DNA from: Candidatus Hydrogenedentota bacterium
Lineage (GTDB): Bacteria; Spirochaetota; Leptospiria; Turneriellales; J094
Assembly: GCA_003695005.1 (NCBI GenBank)
Contig: RFJE01000063.1
Coordinates: forward strand, 1-6,269
Length of the DNA stretch: 6,269 bases
Direction of reading: 5' to 3'
Numbering within the stretch: position 1 is the first letter of the stretch; each line of letters begins with the position of its first letter. This document shows positions 1 through 5,365 of the stretch, piece by piece. The position numbers and the translations under genes are program-made. The notes beneath the pieces were generated by a model, which had not been told where the DNA came from, ran no database searches, and saw nothing but the letters and a program-made list of their open reading frames with translations.

Positions 1-187
1 TTACAATTTTTACAGTAGGAATTTGTAATTTTGAAAGTTCTGTTTTTAGCCATGTCTGAAAGACAGTTAGTTTTTTAGAAAAATCTTTAGCCGGCTGAAG
101 CTGTTTGTTGGTAGGCGAGCAAGTTATGAAAAGAAAACAAAATATGATACTCAGTTTTTTTAAACAGCCAGCATTATGAGATATCAT
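1..187 (-). CDS. Partial gene, probable lipoprotein N-terminus (runs off left edge)
   Basis: An open frame on the minus strand begins at an ATG at 187-185, which overlaps the permease stop TGA (186-184) as ATGA. It stays open for 62 codons to the window edge; its 3' end is missing. The product starts MISHNAGCLKKLSIIFCFL: a short N-region with two lysines (10-11), a hydrophobic core (about 12-22), then Cys23 in the context LFITC-SPTN. This looks like a type II (lipoprotein) signal peptide with a loose lipobox, having Phe at -3 and Thr at -1. After it comes a polar linker rich in Lys, Gln and Pro, then a likely helical stretch (KLTVFQTWLKTELSKLQIP). No Shine-Dalgarno is visible; the upstream bases are pyrimidine-rich, so translation probably depends on coupling to the permease. 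Function is not recognised. The open frame, overlap and signal peptide together support a real gene; the lipid modification is inferred. Confidence 0.6.
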   Translation of the reverse strand, partial: MISHNAGCLKKLSIIFCFLFITCSPTNKQLQPAKDFSKKLTVFQTWLKTELSKLQIPTVKIV

Positions 188-1572
188 TCATATTCAGGGG
201 TAGGGGATTTACTGGCAACGACCTTAGCTACAAAAGCACGCCACAAATAAAAAACCGGAATCCCGACAAGTAATACGGCAATGGCCGTTAAAGAAGTTTT
301 TGTCCAAACAATTAAAGAAGAAATCATCATAAAAATATTCATAATAATGAAAAATAAAGGAACATAAGGATAGCCAGCAACCTTGTACGGTCTTTCTGCA
401 TTCGGTTCCGTTTTTCGCAACTTAAAAAGACCTATTACCGTTAAAAGTGGAAAAATACTTAATGCAAAGCTCATGTGAATAATTAAAAAAGTAACGTTGG
501 CAAGCAGTACATAAAAAACAGAAATTAAAATTTGGATGCCGATAGCAAAAACCGGAGTATGAAATTTTTCACTTACTTTTGCTAAACCCTCAAAAATAAT
601 ATGATCCTGTGCCATCGCATAATAGACTCTTGGCCCAATCATTAGCTGGACAGAAATGCTAGAAAGTAAAATGAGCAAAATACCTAAATTAAAAAAAACA
701 CCAAAATTTTTTCCAAATAAGTTCAGCGCAGCGAGTGCCCCTGCTGTATTTTTGCCATCTGTCATAAGGGTTGTGCCATCCACTGCTAATAAAAAAACTA
801 CATTGATAAAAACATATAAAATCATTGTTAAAAAAGTTCCCCAAAACAAAGCTTTTGGAAGATTTTTTCCCGGATTTTTAATTTCGCCTCCAATATACGA
901 AGCACCATTCCAACCGGAATACGCAAACATGACCATTAAAAGAGCTAACCCTAAAGTTCCCATATTCGCAGAACCGGATGGCTCGTAAGTGGCGATTAGC
1001 CTGGAAGCAGCATTCCAATCGGCAAAAGCAAAACCAAATAAAATAAACAAAGCCACAATTCCAATTTTAATAATAGTTAAAAAGTTTTGGACACGAGCTC
1101 CCCATTTAATTCCAATCATGTGTAAGATGCCAAAAAAACTAATCGCACCCGCAGCAATTAGCTTAGGTCCCCACTCCCAAGTTAAAAAATGAGCTAGTGA
1201 GGAATTGGGGTTTAAGTAAGTTAGTAATTTAAAGGAATATTCAGATACTGCTAAAGCAGAGGCAGCAATAGATGCAGAGAAGCCGACAATTAAAGAAACC
1301 CAACCTGATAAAAAAGATGGTAATAGGCCATACATCTTGCGTAAATAAACATATTCTCCCCCTACATGTGGCATCATGGTGGCTAATTCGGCATAAGAGA
1401 GAGTTCCGCTTAAGGCAACTAGGCCGCCTAAAAGCCATAAAAATAAAACTAAGGTGGCATTGCCCGTAACAGCTAGCACTTCTCCTGTGGTAACGAAAAT
1501 CCCTGTGCCAATCATGCTAGCTACAACGACAAGCATTGCTGTTGTTAAGCCTAACTGCCTTTTTAGTGTCAT
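184..1572 (-). CDS. APC-superfamily amino acid permease
   Basis: A 462-residue inner-membrane transporter, the usual length for the APC superfamily, with about 12 hydrophobic segments. Recognisable family features are the unwound first helix with the substrate-backbone motif MIGTGIF (20-26), the helix 2 to loop signature SYAELATMMPHVGGEYVYLR (59-78), the helix 6 motif AYSGWN (217-222) followed by GGEIKNPGKNLPKAL (228-242), and GPRVYYAMAQD (313-323). These resemble the LAT/SteT-like branch, which moves neutral amino acids by exchange or proton coupling; the substrate cannot be read from sequence. The ATG start at 1572 is supported by AGGAG (1582-1578 on the minus strand), 5 bases upstream. The C-terminus is a short Pro/Glu tail (SPTPEYE), and its stop overlaps the start of a probable lipoprotein gene. 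Family assignment is secure; subfamily and substrate are inferred. Confidence 0.95.
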   Translation of the reverse strand: MTLKRQLGLTTAMLVVVASMIGTGIFVTTGEVLAVTGNATLVLFLWLLGGLVALSGTLSYAELATMMPHVGGEYVYLRKMYGLLPSFLSGWVSLIVGFSASIAASALAVSEYSFKLLTYLNPNSSLAHFLTWEWGPKLIAAGAISFFGILHMIGIKWGARVQNFLTIIKIGIVALFILFGFAFADWNAASRLIATYEPSGSANMGTLGLALLMVMFAYSGWNGASYIGGEIKNPGKNLPKALFWGTFLTMILYVFINVVFLLAVDGTTLMTDGKNTAGALAALNLFGKNFGVFFNLGILLILLSSISVQLMIGPRVYYAMAQDHIIFEGLAKVSEKFHTPVFAIGIQILISVFYVLLANVTFLIIHMSFALSIFPLLTVIGLFKLRKTEPNAERPYKVAGYPYVPLFFIIMNIFMMISSLIVWTKTSLTAIAVLLVGIPVFYLWRAFVAKVVASKSPTPEYE

Positions 1573-1608
1573 GGTATCTCCTATTGTTTATATGTATATC
1601 TTCGTGAA

Positions 1609-1638
1609 ATTATTTGTATTTTTAAAGGCATAATTCAA
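1609..1638 (-). promoter_or_regulatory. Possible sigma-70-type promoter of the permease gene
   Basis: Read on the minus strand, TTGAAT (1638-1633, 4 of 6 to the consensus -35) is followed after 18 bases by AATAAT (1614-1609, 5 of 6 to the consensus -10). Transcription would start near 1602, giving a leader of about 30 bases that contains the AGGAG ribosome site. In DNA this AT-rich such matches are common by chance, so the call rests mainly on sensible placement. Confidence 0.3.
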
Positions 1639-1676
1639 AAATGCTTCAAATTGTACAGAAAGAACTGTCAAGCTGT

Positions 1677-1687
1677 TGTGAGAGCAC
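1677..1687 (+). repeat. Direct repeat copy 1 (TGTGAGAGCAC)
   Basis: This 11-base word recurs exactly at 1830-1840. With one mismatch the match extends to 14 bases (1674-1687 against 1827-1840). This copy abuts the left arm of the palindrome. Confidence 0.6.
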
Positions 1688-1720
1688 CAGCGATTCTCGG
1701 CGAAACGCCGAGAATCGCTG
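1688..1720. repeat. Perfect 15-bp palindrome, 3-base loop
   Basis: The arms CAGCGATTCTCGGCG (1688-1702) and CGCCGAGAATCGCTG (1706-1720) are exact reverse complements around the loop AAA. As RNA this is a very stable hairpin, but neither strand has a run of T after the stem: the plus strand continues TAATTAAATT and the minus strand continues GTGCTCTCAC. It is therefore not a standard intrinsic terminator. It could be an operator, a REP-like intergenic repeat, or an mRNA-stabilising or protein-binding hairpin. A degenerate copy of its right arm recurs at 1819-1832. Confidence 0.8.
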
Positions 1721-1736
1721 TAATTAAATTAAAAAT

Positions 1737-1816
1737 AAGGGAAAAAAGGCCTGCTCGTGCTCAAACAGTCCTCGCTTAAGGCTCCGGAACTGCGCCGAGC
1801 AGGCCTTTTTTCCCTT
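1737..1816. terminator. 21-bp inverted repeat, bidirectional terminator-like hairpin
   Basis: The arms 1737-1757 and 1796-1816 are perfect 21-base reverse complements separated by a 38-base spacer. The inner ten base pairs are GC-rich (GGCCTGCTCG / CGAGCAGGCC), and immediately outside them lie A6 on the left and T6 on the right. Read on either strand, this gives a GC stem followed by six T residues, the form of a rho-independent terminator working both ways. Within the spacer, CAGTCC (1766-1771) can pair with GGAACTG (1786-1792) if one A is bulged, so the loop is itself structured. It lies between divergent genes, so no annotated gene ends at it. It may insulate the two promoters, end an unseen short transcript, or be a repeat element that happens to act as a terminator. 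Confidence 0.7.
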
Positions 1817-1818
1817 CA

Positions 1819-1840
1819 CCGAGAATTGCTGTGAGAGCAC
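1819..1840 (+). repeat. Degenerate palindrome arm fused to direct repeat copy 2
   Basis: Bases 1819-1832 match the palindrome right arm and following base (1708-1721) at 13 of 14 positions, with T in place of C at 1827. They run directly into the second TGTGAGAGCAC (1830-1840). The elements on the left side of the terminator-like hairpin thus reappear on its right side in compressed form, which suggests duplication or insertion within an older repeat. Confidence 0.55.
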
Positions 1841-1853
1841 ACAGAAATTTAAT
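1826..1853 (+). promoter_or_regulatory. Weak promoter candidate for the rightward operon
   Basis: TTTAAT (1848-1853) matches the consensus -10 at 5 of 6 bases, but the best upstream partner, TTGCTG (1826-1831, 16-base spacing), matches only TTG. Transcription would begin near 1860. If the repeat element carries this sequence, the operon promoter partly overlaps the direct repeat at 1830-1840. Low confidence. Confidence 0.2.
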
Positions 1854-1888
1854 GCTTGTCGGCTTGTCGCTTGCATTTAGCATTCCGT

Positions 1889-2668
1889 ATGGAAAAGTAT
1901 GCTCTTGTTACAGGTGCTGCCGGCGGAATTGGCAAAGCTTTTTGTGAATTATTGCAAAACCAAGGTTATTCTCTTTTTATTACAGGCCGGAATGCAGAAA
2001 AACTGGTAAAATGGAAAACACAACTAGAATCCTTAAATGATGTAAATGTTCATGCGATCGATGCTGATTTATCTTTGCCACAAGGTCGAGAGAAAATTAT
2101 GGAATATGCAGAACAAAAGAACCTCAATGTTTCTGTTCTCGTAAATAATGCAGGCTTTGGCTTAACAGGGGAGTTTGTAGATAGGCCACTACAAAAATGG
2201 AAGATGTTAAATGAGGTGAATGTAAATGCTGTTACAGAACTCACTTGGTATTTTGGTAAAAAGATGAAAGAAAAAAAAGACGGGATCATTATTAACATTT
2301 CTAGTTTAGCTGCGTTTCAAGCCATTCCCTGGTTTGCAGCTTATGCTGCCTCAAAAGCTTATGTCTTAAGTTTTACAGAAGCTTTAGCCGAAGAGTTAGA
2401 ACCTTATAACATTGTAGTAACAGCGGTTTGTCCGGGGCCGGTAAAAACAGATTTTGTTGTGTCCGCCGAAGCCGCTCATATTGAAGCACCGGATATGTTA
2501 TGGGCCGATCCTGAATTTATCGCGAAAGAATCTTGGAAATCCGTAAAAAACAAAGATAGAGTTTGTGTTCCCGGGGCAATGAATAAAGCCACATTAGCAG
2601 CGCAAAAAATTATACCGCGTACTTGGGTATCGAAACTAGCTGGCTCTTTTTATAAACCTAAAAAGTAA
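1889..2668 (+). CDS. Classical short-chain dehydrogenase/reductase
   Basis: A 259-residue NAD(P)-dependent oxidoreductase of the classical SDR family. Visible features are the Rossmann glycine motif TGAAGGIG (8-15), Arg34 in TGRN after the second strand (which favours NADPH), the acidic DAD turn (58-60), NNAG (86-89), Asn111 in NVNAV, and a complete active site of Ser139 (NISS), Tyr152 and Lys156 (YAASK), followed by PGPVKT (182-187). There is no signal peptide, so it should be cytoplasmic. The substrate is unknown; the overall form resembles DltE/YqjQ-like SDRs. The start is uncertain: an in-frame TTG at 1856 would add 11 residues, but ATG 1889 places the glycine motif at the normal distance from the N-terminus. 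Neither start has a clear Shine-Dalgarno. It leads the five-gene operon, with the next ATG one base after its TAA. Confidence 0.92.
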   Translation: MEKYALVTGAAGGIGKAFCELLQNQGYSLFITGRNAEKLVKWKTQLESLNDVNVHAIDADLSLPQGREKIMEYAEQKNLNVSVLVNNAGFGLTGEFVDRPLQKWKMLNEVNVNAVTELTWYFGKKMKEKKDGIIINISSLAAFQAIPWFAAYAASKAYVLSFTEALAEELEPYNIVVTAVCPGPVKTDFVVSAEAAHIEAPDMLWADPEFIAKESWKSVKNKDRVCVPGAMNKATLAAQKIIPRTWVSKLAGSFYKPKK

Positions 2669-2669
2669 A

Positions 2670-3935
2670 ATGGCAGATTTAGGAATTGCTTTTTTAGAAG
2701 GTTTGCTGTCTGCCTTATCGGCTTGTGTATATCCACTAATCCCGATTACCACAGCTCTTTTTTTAGGGGGAGAAAGTAAAAGTTTCTTACGCGGGTTAGG
2801 TCTTTCTTCGATTTACATTGCCGGGATGTCGATTACATATGTTTCTCTTGGTCTTATAGCCGCGTTATCGGGGCAAGTATTTGGCAGTTATTTAGGCAAT
2901 CCATGGGTTGTATCATCCTTTGCTATCTTTTTCTTTATACTAGGCCTTGCCTTTATGGAAGTCATTCCATTGCGGTTTACTTTTGCAACGCAAATTCAAG
3001 TAAAAAATCGCGGTAAGTTTTTATATCCCCTACTTTTAGGAATTTTTTCGGGATTTATTGCAGCACCCTGTACGGCGCCACTTTTTGGAGCAGTGCTTTT
3101 AGATATTGCGACAAAAGCCGCTGAGCATGAAAGTTTAATTCCTGGGATTTCAAAAGCATTTGCTTTTTCTCTAGGAATAGGTTTCCCTTTTCTATGGATT
3201 GGAGCGTTTGCGTTAAAACTACCCAAACCCGGACCATGGCTAAAGGCAGTAAAGTATCTTGGGGCGGTTGTACTTTTTACAGCCGGACTTCACTATTTTG
3301 ATGACATTAGTGGAAGCCTTGTGGGAGCCGGGCAAAAGACAGCTGCTGCCATTGCAGGCTTTTTTATCTTTGCTCTATTTTTTATGCTTGCCGAACCCTT
3401 AAAACCCGAAGAAGGGTCTATAAAAGAAATGAAAAAAGAAAAAAGACAAGCAGCCGTATTATTATTTATTGCAGCCTTTGGGCTTTATTTAGCTACGTTA
3501 CCATTTGCTACTTCCATTGGAGCTTTAGCCAAAGATAAGGTAAAAGCTGCTAAAACAATTACGGATAAAAACGGGCTTTTTTGGTTTCAGGATTTAGATT
3601 TAGCGCTTCAAAAAGCGAGCGAGAAAAATATTTTACTGGTTGACTTATGGGCCGATTGGTGCGAAGCATGCCATGAAATGGAAGAACAGTTATTTCCTTC
3701 GCCGGATTTTCAATCGCTCCTAAAAAGATACCATCTTATTTTAGTGAGGGTTGATTTTACCGAAGAAACAGAAAAAAATACAAAAATTGCAGAGAAGTAT
3801 AAAATTCGGGGGCTGCCAACTTTATTGCTTTTAAACGAGGAAGGGAAATTACTTGGCAAAGTCGTTGGGTTTATGAACACGGCACAGGCTGTTACAGAAA
3901 TCAAAAGACAGTTAGGGAGCAAAAATACGCCATGA
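2670..3935 (+). CDS. dsbD: DsbD-like transmembrane thiol:disulfide reductase with C-terminal thioredoxin domain
   Basis: A 421-residue protein with the DsbD/CcdA electron-carrier membrane domain followed by a thioredoxin-fold domain. About eight membrane helices lie near 7-31, 43-71, 78-98, 118-145, 161-182, 193-210, 225-242 and 261-281. The redox cysteines are Cys19 (SACVYPLIP) and Cys134 (AAPCTAP). The C-terminal domain has WADWCEACHEME with Cys331 and Cys334, and the cis-proline loop RGLPTL (Pro383). Positive charges cluster in the loops after helices 1, 3, 5 and 7, which puts both termini outside the cytoplasm. The protein would thus pass electrons from cytoplasmic thioredoxin to exported thiols. 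It lacks the N-terminal substrate-binding (alpha) domain of E. coli DsbD, which is about 565 residues long. There is no Shine-Dalgarno; the start is 1 base after the SDR stop, so it is probably translationally coupled. Its TGA overlaps the next ATG. Confidence 0.93.
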   Translation: MADLGIAFLEGLLSALSACVYPLIPITTALFLGGESKSFLRGLGLSSIYIAGMSITYVSLGLIAALSGQVFGSYLGNPWVVSSFAIFFFILGLAFMEVIPLRFTFATQIQVKNRGKFLYPLLLGIFSGFIAAPCTAPLFGAVLLDIATKAAEHESLIPGISKAFAFSLGIGFPFLWIGAFALKLPKPGPWLKAVKYLGAVVLFTAGLHYFDDISGSLVGAGQKTAAAIAGFFIFALFFMLAEPLKPEEGSIKEMKKEKRQAAVLLFIAAFGLYLATLPFATSIGALAKDKVKAAKTITDKNGLFWFQDLDLALQKASEKNILLVDLWADWCEACHEMEEQLFPSPDFQSLLKRYHLILVRVDFTEETEKNTKIAEKYKIRGLPTLLLLNEEGKLLGKVVGFMNTAQAVTEIKRQLGSKNTP

Positions 3936-4408
3936 TGAACTATCATGATCCGCATTTTTGGTGGTTTGTTTTTGGAGTTTTTCTAATGGTGTTGGAGTTT
4001 TTTGTTCCCGGGCTCATTTCTGTTTTTTTAGGGATAGCAGCTGTGGGTGTTGGTTTTTCCATGTATCTTGGTTGGGTAGATTCCTTTACGCAAGCGTTCA
4101 CTCTGTGGTTTGCGTTGTCCATTTTCCTTGTATTAACCTTGCGGCAACTTGCTGCAAAATTTTTGCCTGCGGAAGTAGACGTAGTCCATACAGATGATGA
4201 TGTAGAAGCCATTGGGCAGATTGTGCAAGTTATTTCGGATGTATCACCCGACAATCATGAAGGGCGTATTCGGTATATGGGTACGTCATGGCCAGCTCGC
4301 AGTGAATTTGGCGTCATTCCTGCAGGAAAAAAAGCTGTACTGCGTTACCGCGAAAATATAGCTTGGGTTGTAGCACCGGCTGAACCGGAGGAAAGCGATA
4401 AAGATTGA
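3932..4408 (+). CDS. nfeD: Short NfeD-family membrane protein with OB-fold
   Basis: A 158-residue protein of the short NfeD type, without the ClpP-like serine protease domain of long NfeD. Three hydrophobic helices are visible (about 9-27, 29-48 and 53-73), including the typical LEFFVPG turn (21-27). A soluble C-terminal domain (about 90-150) has the beta-rich OB-fold pattern: IGQIVQVIS, then RIRYMGTSWPARSE, then IPAGKKAVLRYR. Short NfeD proteins are commonly encoded beside SPFH/slipin genes, as with E. coli ybbJ and qmcA, and are thought to interact with the SPFH oligomer. That is the arrangement here, with a paraslipin 21 bases downstream. The start overlaps the dsbD stop as ATGA. A second ATG at 3935 would remove one Met. 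A GGGAG about 12 bases upstream could serve as a weak ribosome site. Confidence 0.9.
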   Translation: MMNYHDPHFWWFVFGVFLMVLEFFVPGLISVFLGIAAVGVGFSMYLGWVDSFTQAFTLWFALSIFLVLTLRQLAAKFLPAEVDVVHTDDDVEAIGQIVQVISDVSPDNHEGRIRYMGTSWPARSEFGVIPAGKKAVLRYRENIAWVVAPAEPEESDKD

Positions 4409-4418
4409 TCTAGTAAAA

Positions 4419-4423
4419 AGGAG
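4419..4423 (+). promoter_or_regulatory. Ribosome binding site of first SPFH gene
   Basis: AGGAG sits 6 bases before the ATG at 4430, in the only gap of any length (21 bases) within the operon. This strong site contrasts with the SDR and dsbD starts, which lack one, and suggests that the SPFH proteins are translated more strongly than the upstream genes. Confidence 0.75.
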
Positions 4424-4429
4424 AAAAAG

Positions 4430-5365
4430 ATGTCTATATTCACAGTTCTAGTTTTAATTACCCTGTTTATTTTATGGAAAATGTTTCGTATTGTTCCGCA
4501 ACGCCATGCGGCCATTAAAGAGCGGTTTGGCAAATACGTAGCCACATTAGAGCCGGGGTTTCATTTTTTAGTGCCTTTTATTGACCGTATTGCGTATGAG
4601 CATGAAATGCGCGAGCAAGTCATTGATGTGCCACCACAGCAATGCATTACGAAAGATAATGTTCAGGTGGAGGTAGATGGAATTGTGTATTTAAAAGTTA
4701 TGGATCCTTACAAAGCTTCTTATGGAATTGGGGATTATATACGAGCTACGGTAAATTTAGCACAAACTACCATTCGATCCGAAATTGGTAAATTAACATT
4801 AGACCACACGTTTTCGGAAAGAGATAATATCAATGCCACCATTGTACAGGTCATTGACGAAGCTTCCGAGCCATGGGGTATTAAGATGATTCGCTATGAA
4901 ATTCGCAATATCACACCATCGGATCACATGTTGCAAACGATGGAAAAGCAAATGGAGGCAGAGAGGCAAAAGCGTGCAGAAATTACATTGGCCGAGGGGG
5001 AAAGGGAAGCTAAAATTAATGTCTCTACGGGAAAAAGGCAGGCAGAAATTAACATTTCGGAAGGGGAAAAGCAAAAGAGGATAAACGAAGCCGAGGGGAA
5101 AGCCAAGCAAATTGAGTTAGTATCAGAAGCAACCGCGGAAGGTTTAAAAATGGTAGCCGAAGCGATAGGCAAACCGGGGGGGTCTTTAGCAGTTAAAATG
5201 AGAATTTTAGAAAAGTATTTAGAAGATTTTGAGGCCATTCTTGGTAAGTCACAAATTTCTGTTGTTCCGGAAAGTTTAGCGAATATCCAGGGCTTTTTTC
5301 AGGGACTCACGGCAATGACAGAAGGCCTTGCACAAAAAGACCAAATTCAGGAGGAGCAATCATGA
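4430..5365 (+). CDS. SPFH/stomatin-like protein (paraslipin type), paralogue 1
   Basis: A 311-residue SPFH (stomatin, prohibitin, flotillin, HflK/C) protein. One N-terminal hydrophobic helix (about 3-19) anchors it in the membrane. The SPFH domain follows, with IVPQRHAAIKERFGKY (21-36), LEPGFHFLVPFIDRIAY (40-56), VIDVPPQQCITKDNV (64-78) and LAQTTIRSEIG (110-120), a pattern typical of paraslipins such as E. coli QmcA. A charged helical region contains four 11-residue repeats (184-227) with a recurring IN.SEGE/K core, and then a hydrophobic, glycine-containing C-terminal segment. SPFH proteins form large ring or cage oligomers that organise membrane microdomains or regulate membrane proteases. 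Pairing with the upstream NfeD gene is characteristic. Its TGA overlaps the start of a second paralogue as ATGA. The specific client is unknown. Confidence 0.94.
   Translation: MSIFTVLVLITLFILWKMFRIVPQRHAAIKERFGKYVATLEPGFHFLVPFIDRIAYEHEMREQVIDVPPQQCITKDNVQVEVDGIVYLKVMDPYKASYGIGDYIRATVNLAQTTIRSEIGKLTLDHTFSERDNINATIVQVIDEASEPWGIKMIRYEIRNITPSDHMLQTMEKQMEAERQKRAEITLAEGEREAKINVSTGKRQAEINISEGEKQKRINEAEGKAKQIELVSEATAEGLKMVAEAIGKPGGSLAVKMRILEKYLEDFEAILGKSQISVVPESLANIQGFFQGLTAMTEGLAQKDQIQEEQS
5349..5354 (+). promoter_or_regulatory. Ribosome binding site of second SPFH gene
   Basis: AGGAGG, a full match to the consensus, lies 7 bases before the ATG at 5362 and inside the end of the upstream gene. With the ATGA overlap it fixes the start of the second paralogue. 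Confidence 0.8.

Larger units (their letters stand above)
1573..1888. other. Divergent intergenic region with repeats
   Basis: This 316-base gap separates head-to-head genes. From left to right it holds the permease ribosome site and possible promoter (1578-1638), an 11-base direct repeat copy (1677-1687), a perfect palindrome (1688-1720), a 21-bp inverted repeat with a 38-base spacer (1737-1816), degenerate copies of the palindrome arm (1819-1832) and of the direct repeat (1830-1840), and a weak promoter candidate for the rightward operon. I see no convincing small coding gene in it. The central part, about 1674-1840, is more GC-rich and more structured than the flanks and looks like an inserted or duplicated intergenic repeat element. 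Confidence 0.7.

Noticed and set aside
656..1469. Several plus-strand open frames of 65-110 codons inside the permease gene
   Set aside because: They are antisense shadows of a clear transporter gene, with no family resemblance and no ribosome sites.
1650..1671. Consensus TTGACA on the minus strand (1671-1666) with TACAAT (1655-1650) as the permease promoter
   Set aside because: The hexamers are only 10 bases apart, too close for a sigma-70 promoter, and no good -10 lies at 16-18 bases. The weaker pair at 1638/1609 has proper spacing.
1688..1720. The 15-bp palindrome as an intrinsic terminator
   Set aside because: Neither strand has a T-run after the stem; only the 21-bp inverted repeat further right does.
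1674..1840. CRISPR array
   Set aside because: There are only two copies of short, unequal repeats, no regular spacers and no cas genes.
1674..1840. Insertion sequence remnant
   Set aside because: No transposase fragment is present, and the repeats are nested rather than terminal with a clear target duplication. A small non-coding repeat element remains possible.
1852..1854. ATG at 1852 as a small leader-peptide start
   Set aside because: It is in a different frame from the SDR, lacks a ribosome site, and gives a peptide with no recognisable attenuator features such as repeated regulatory codons.
1856..1888. TTG start adding 11 residues to the SDR
   Set aside because: The extra residues are not typical of the family, there is no Shine-Dalgarno, and ATG 1889 places the TGxxxGIG motif at the usual position. 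Not fully excluded.
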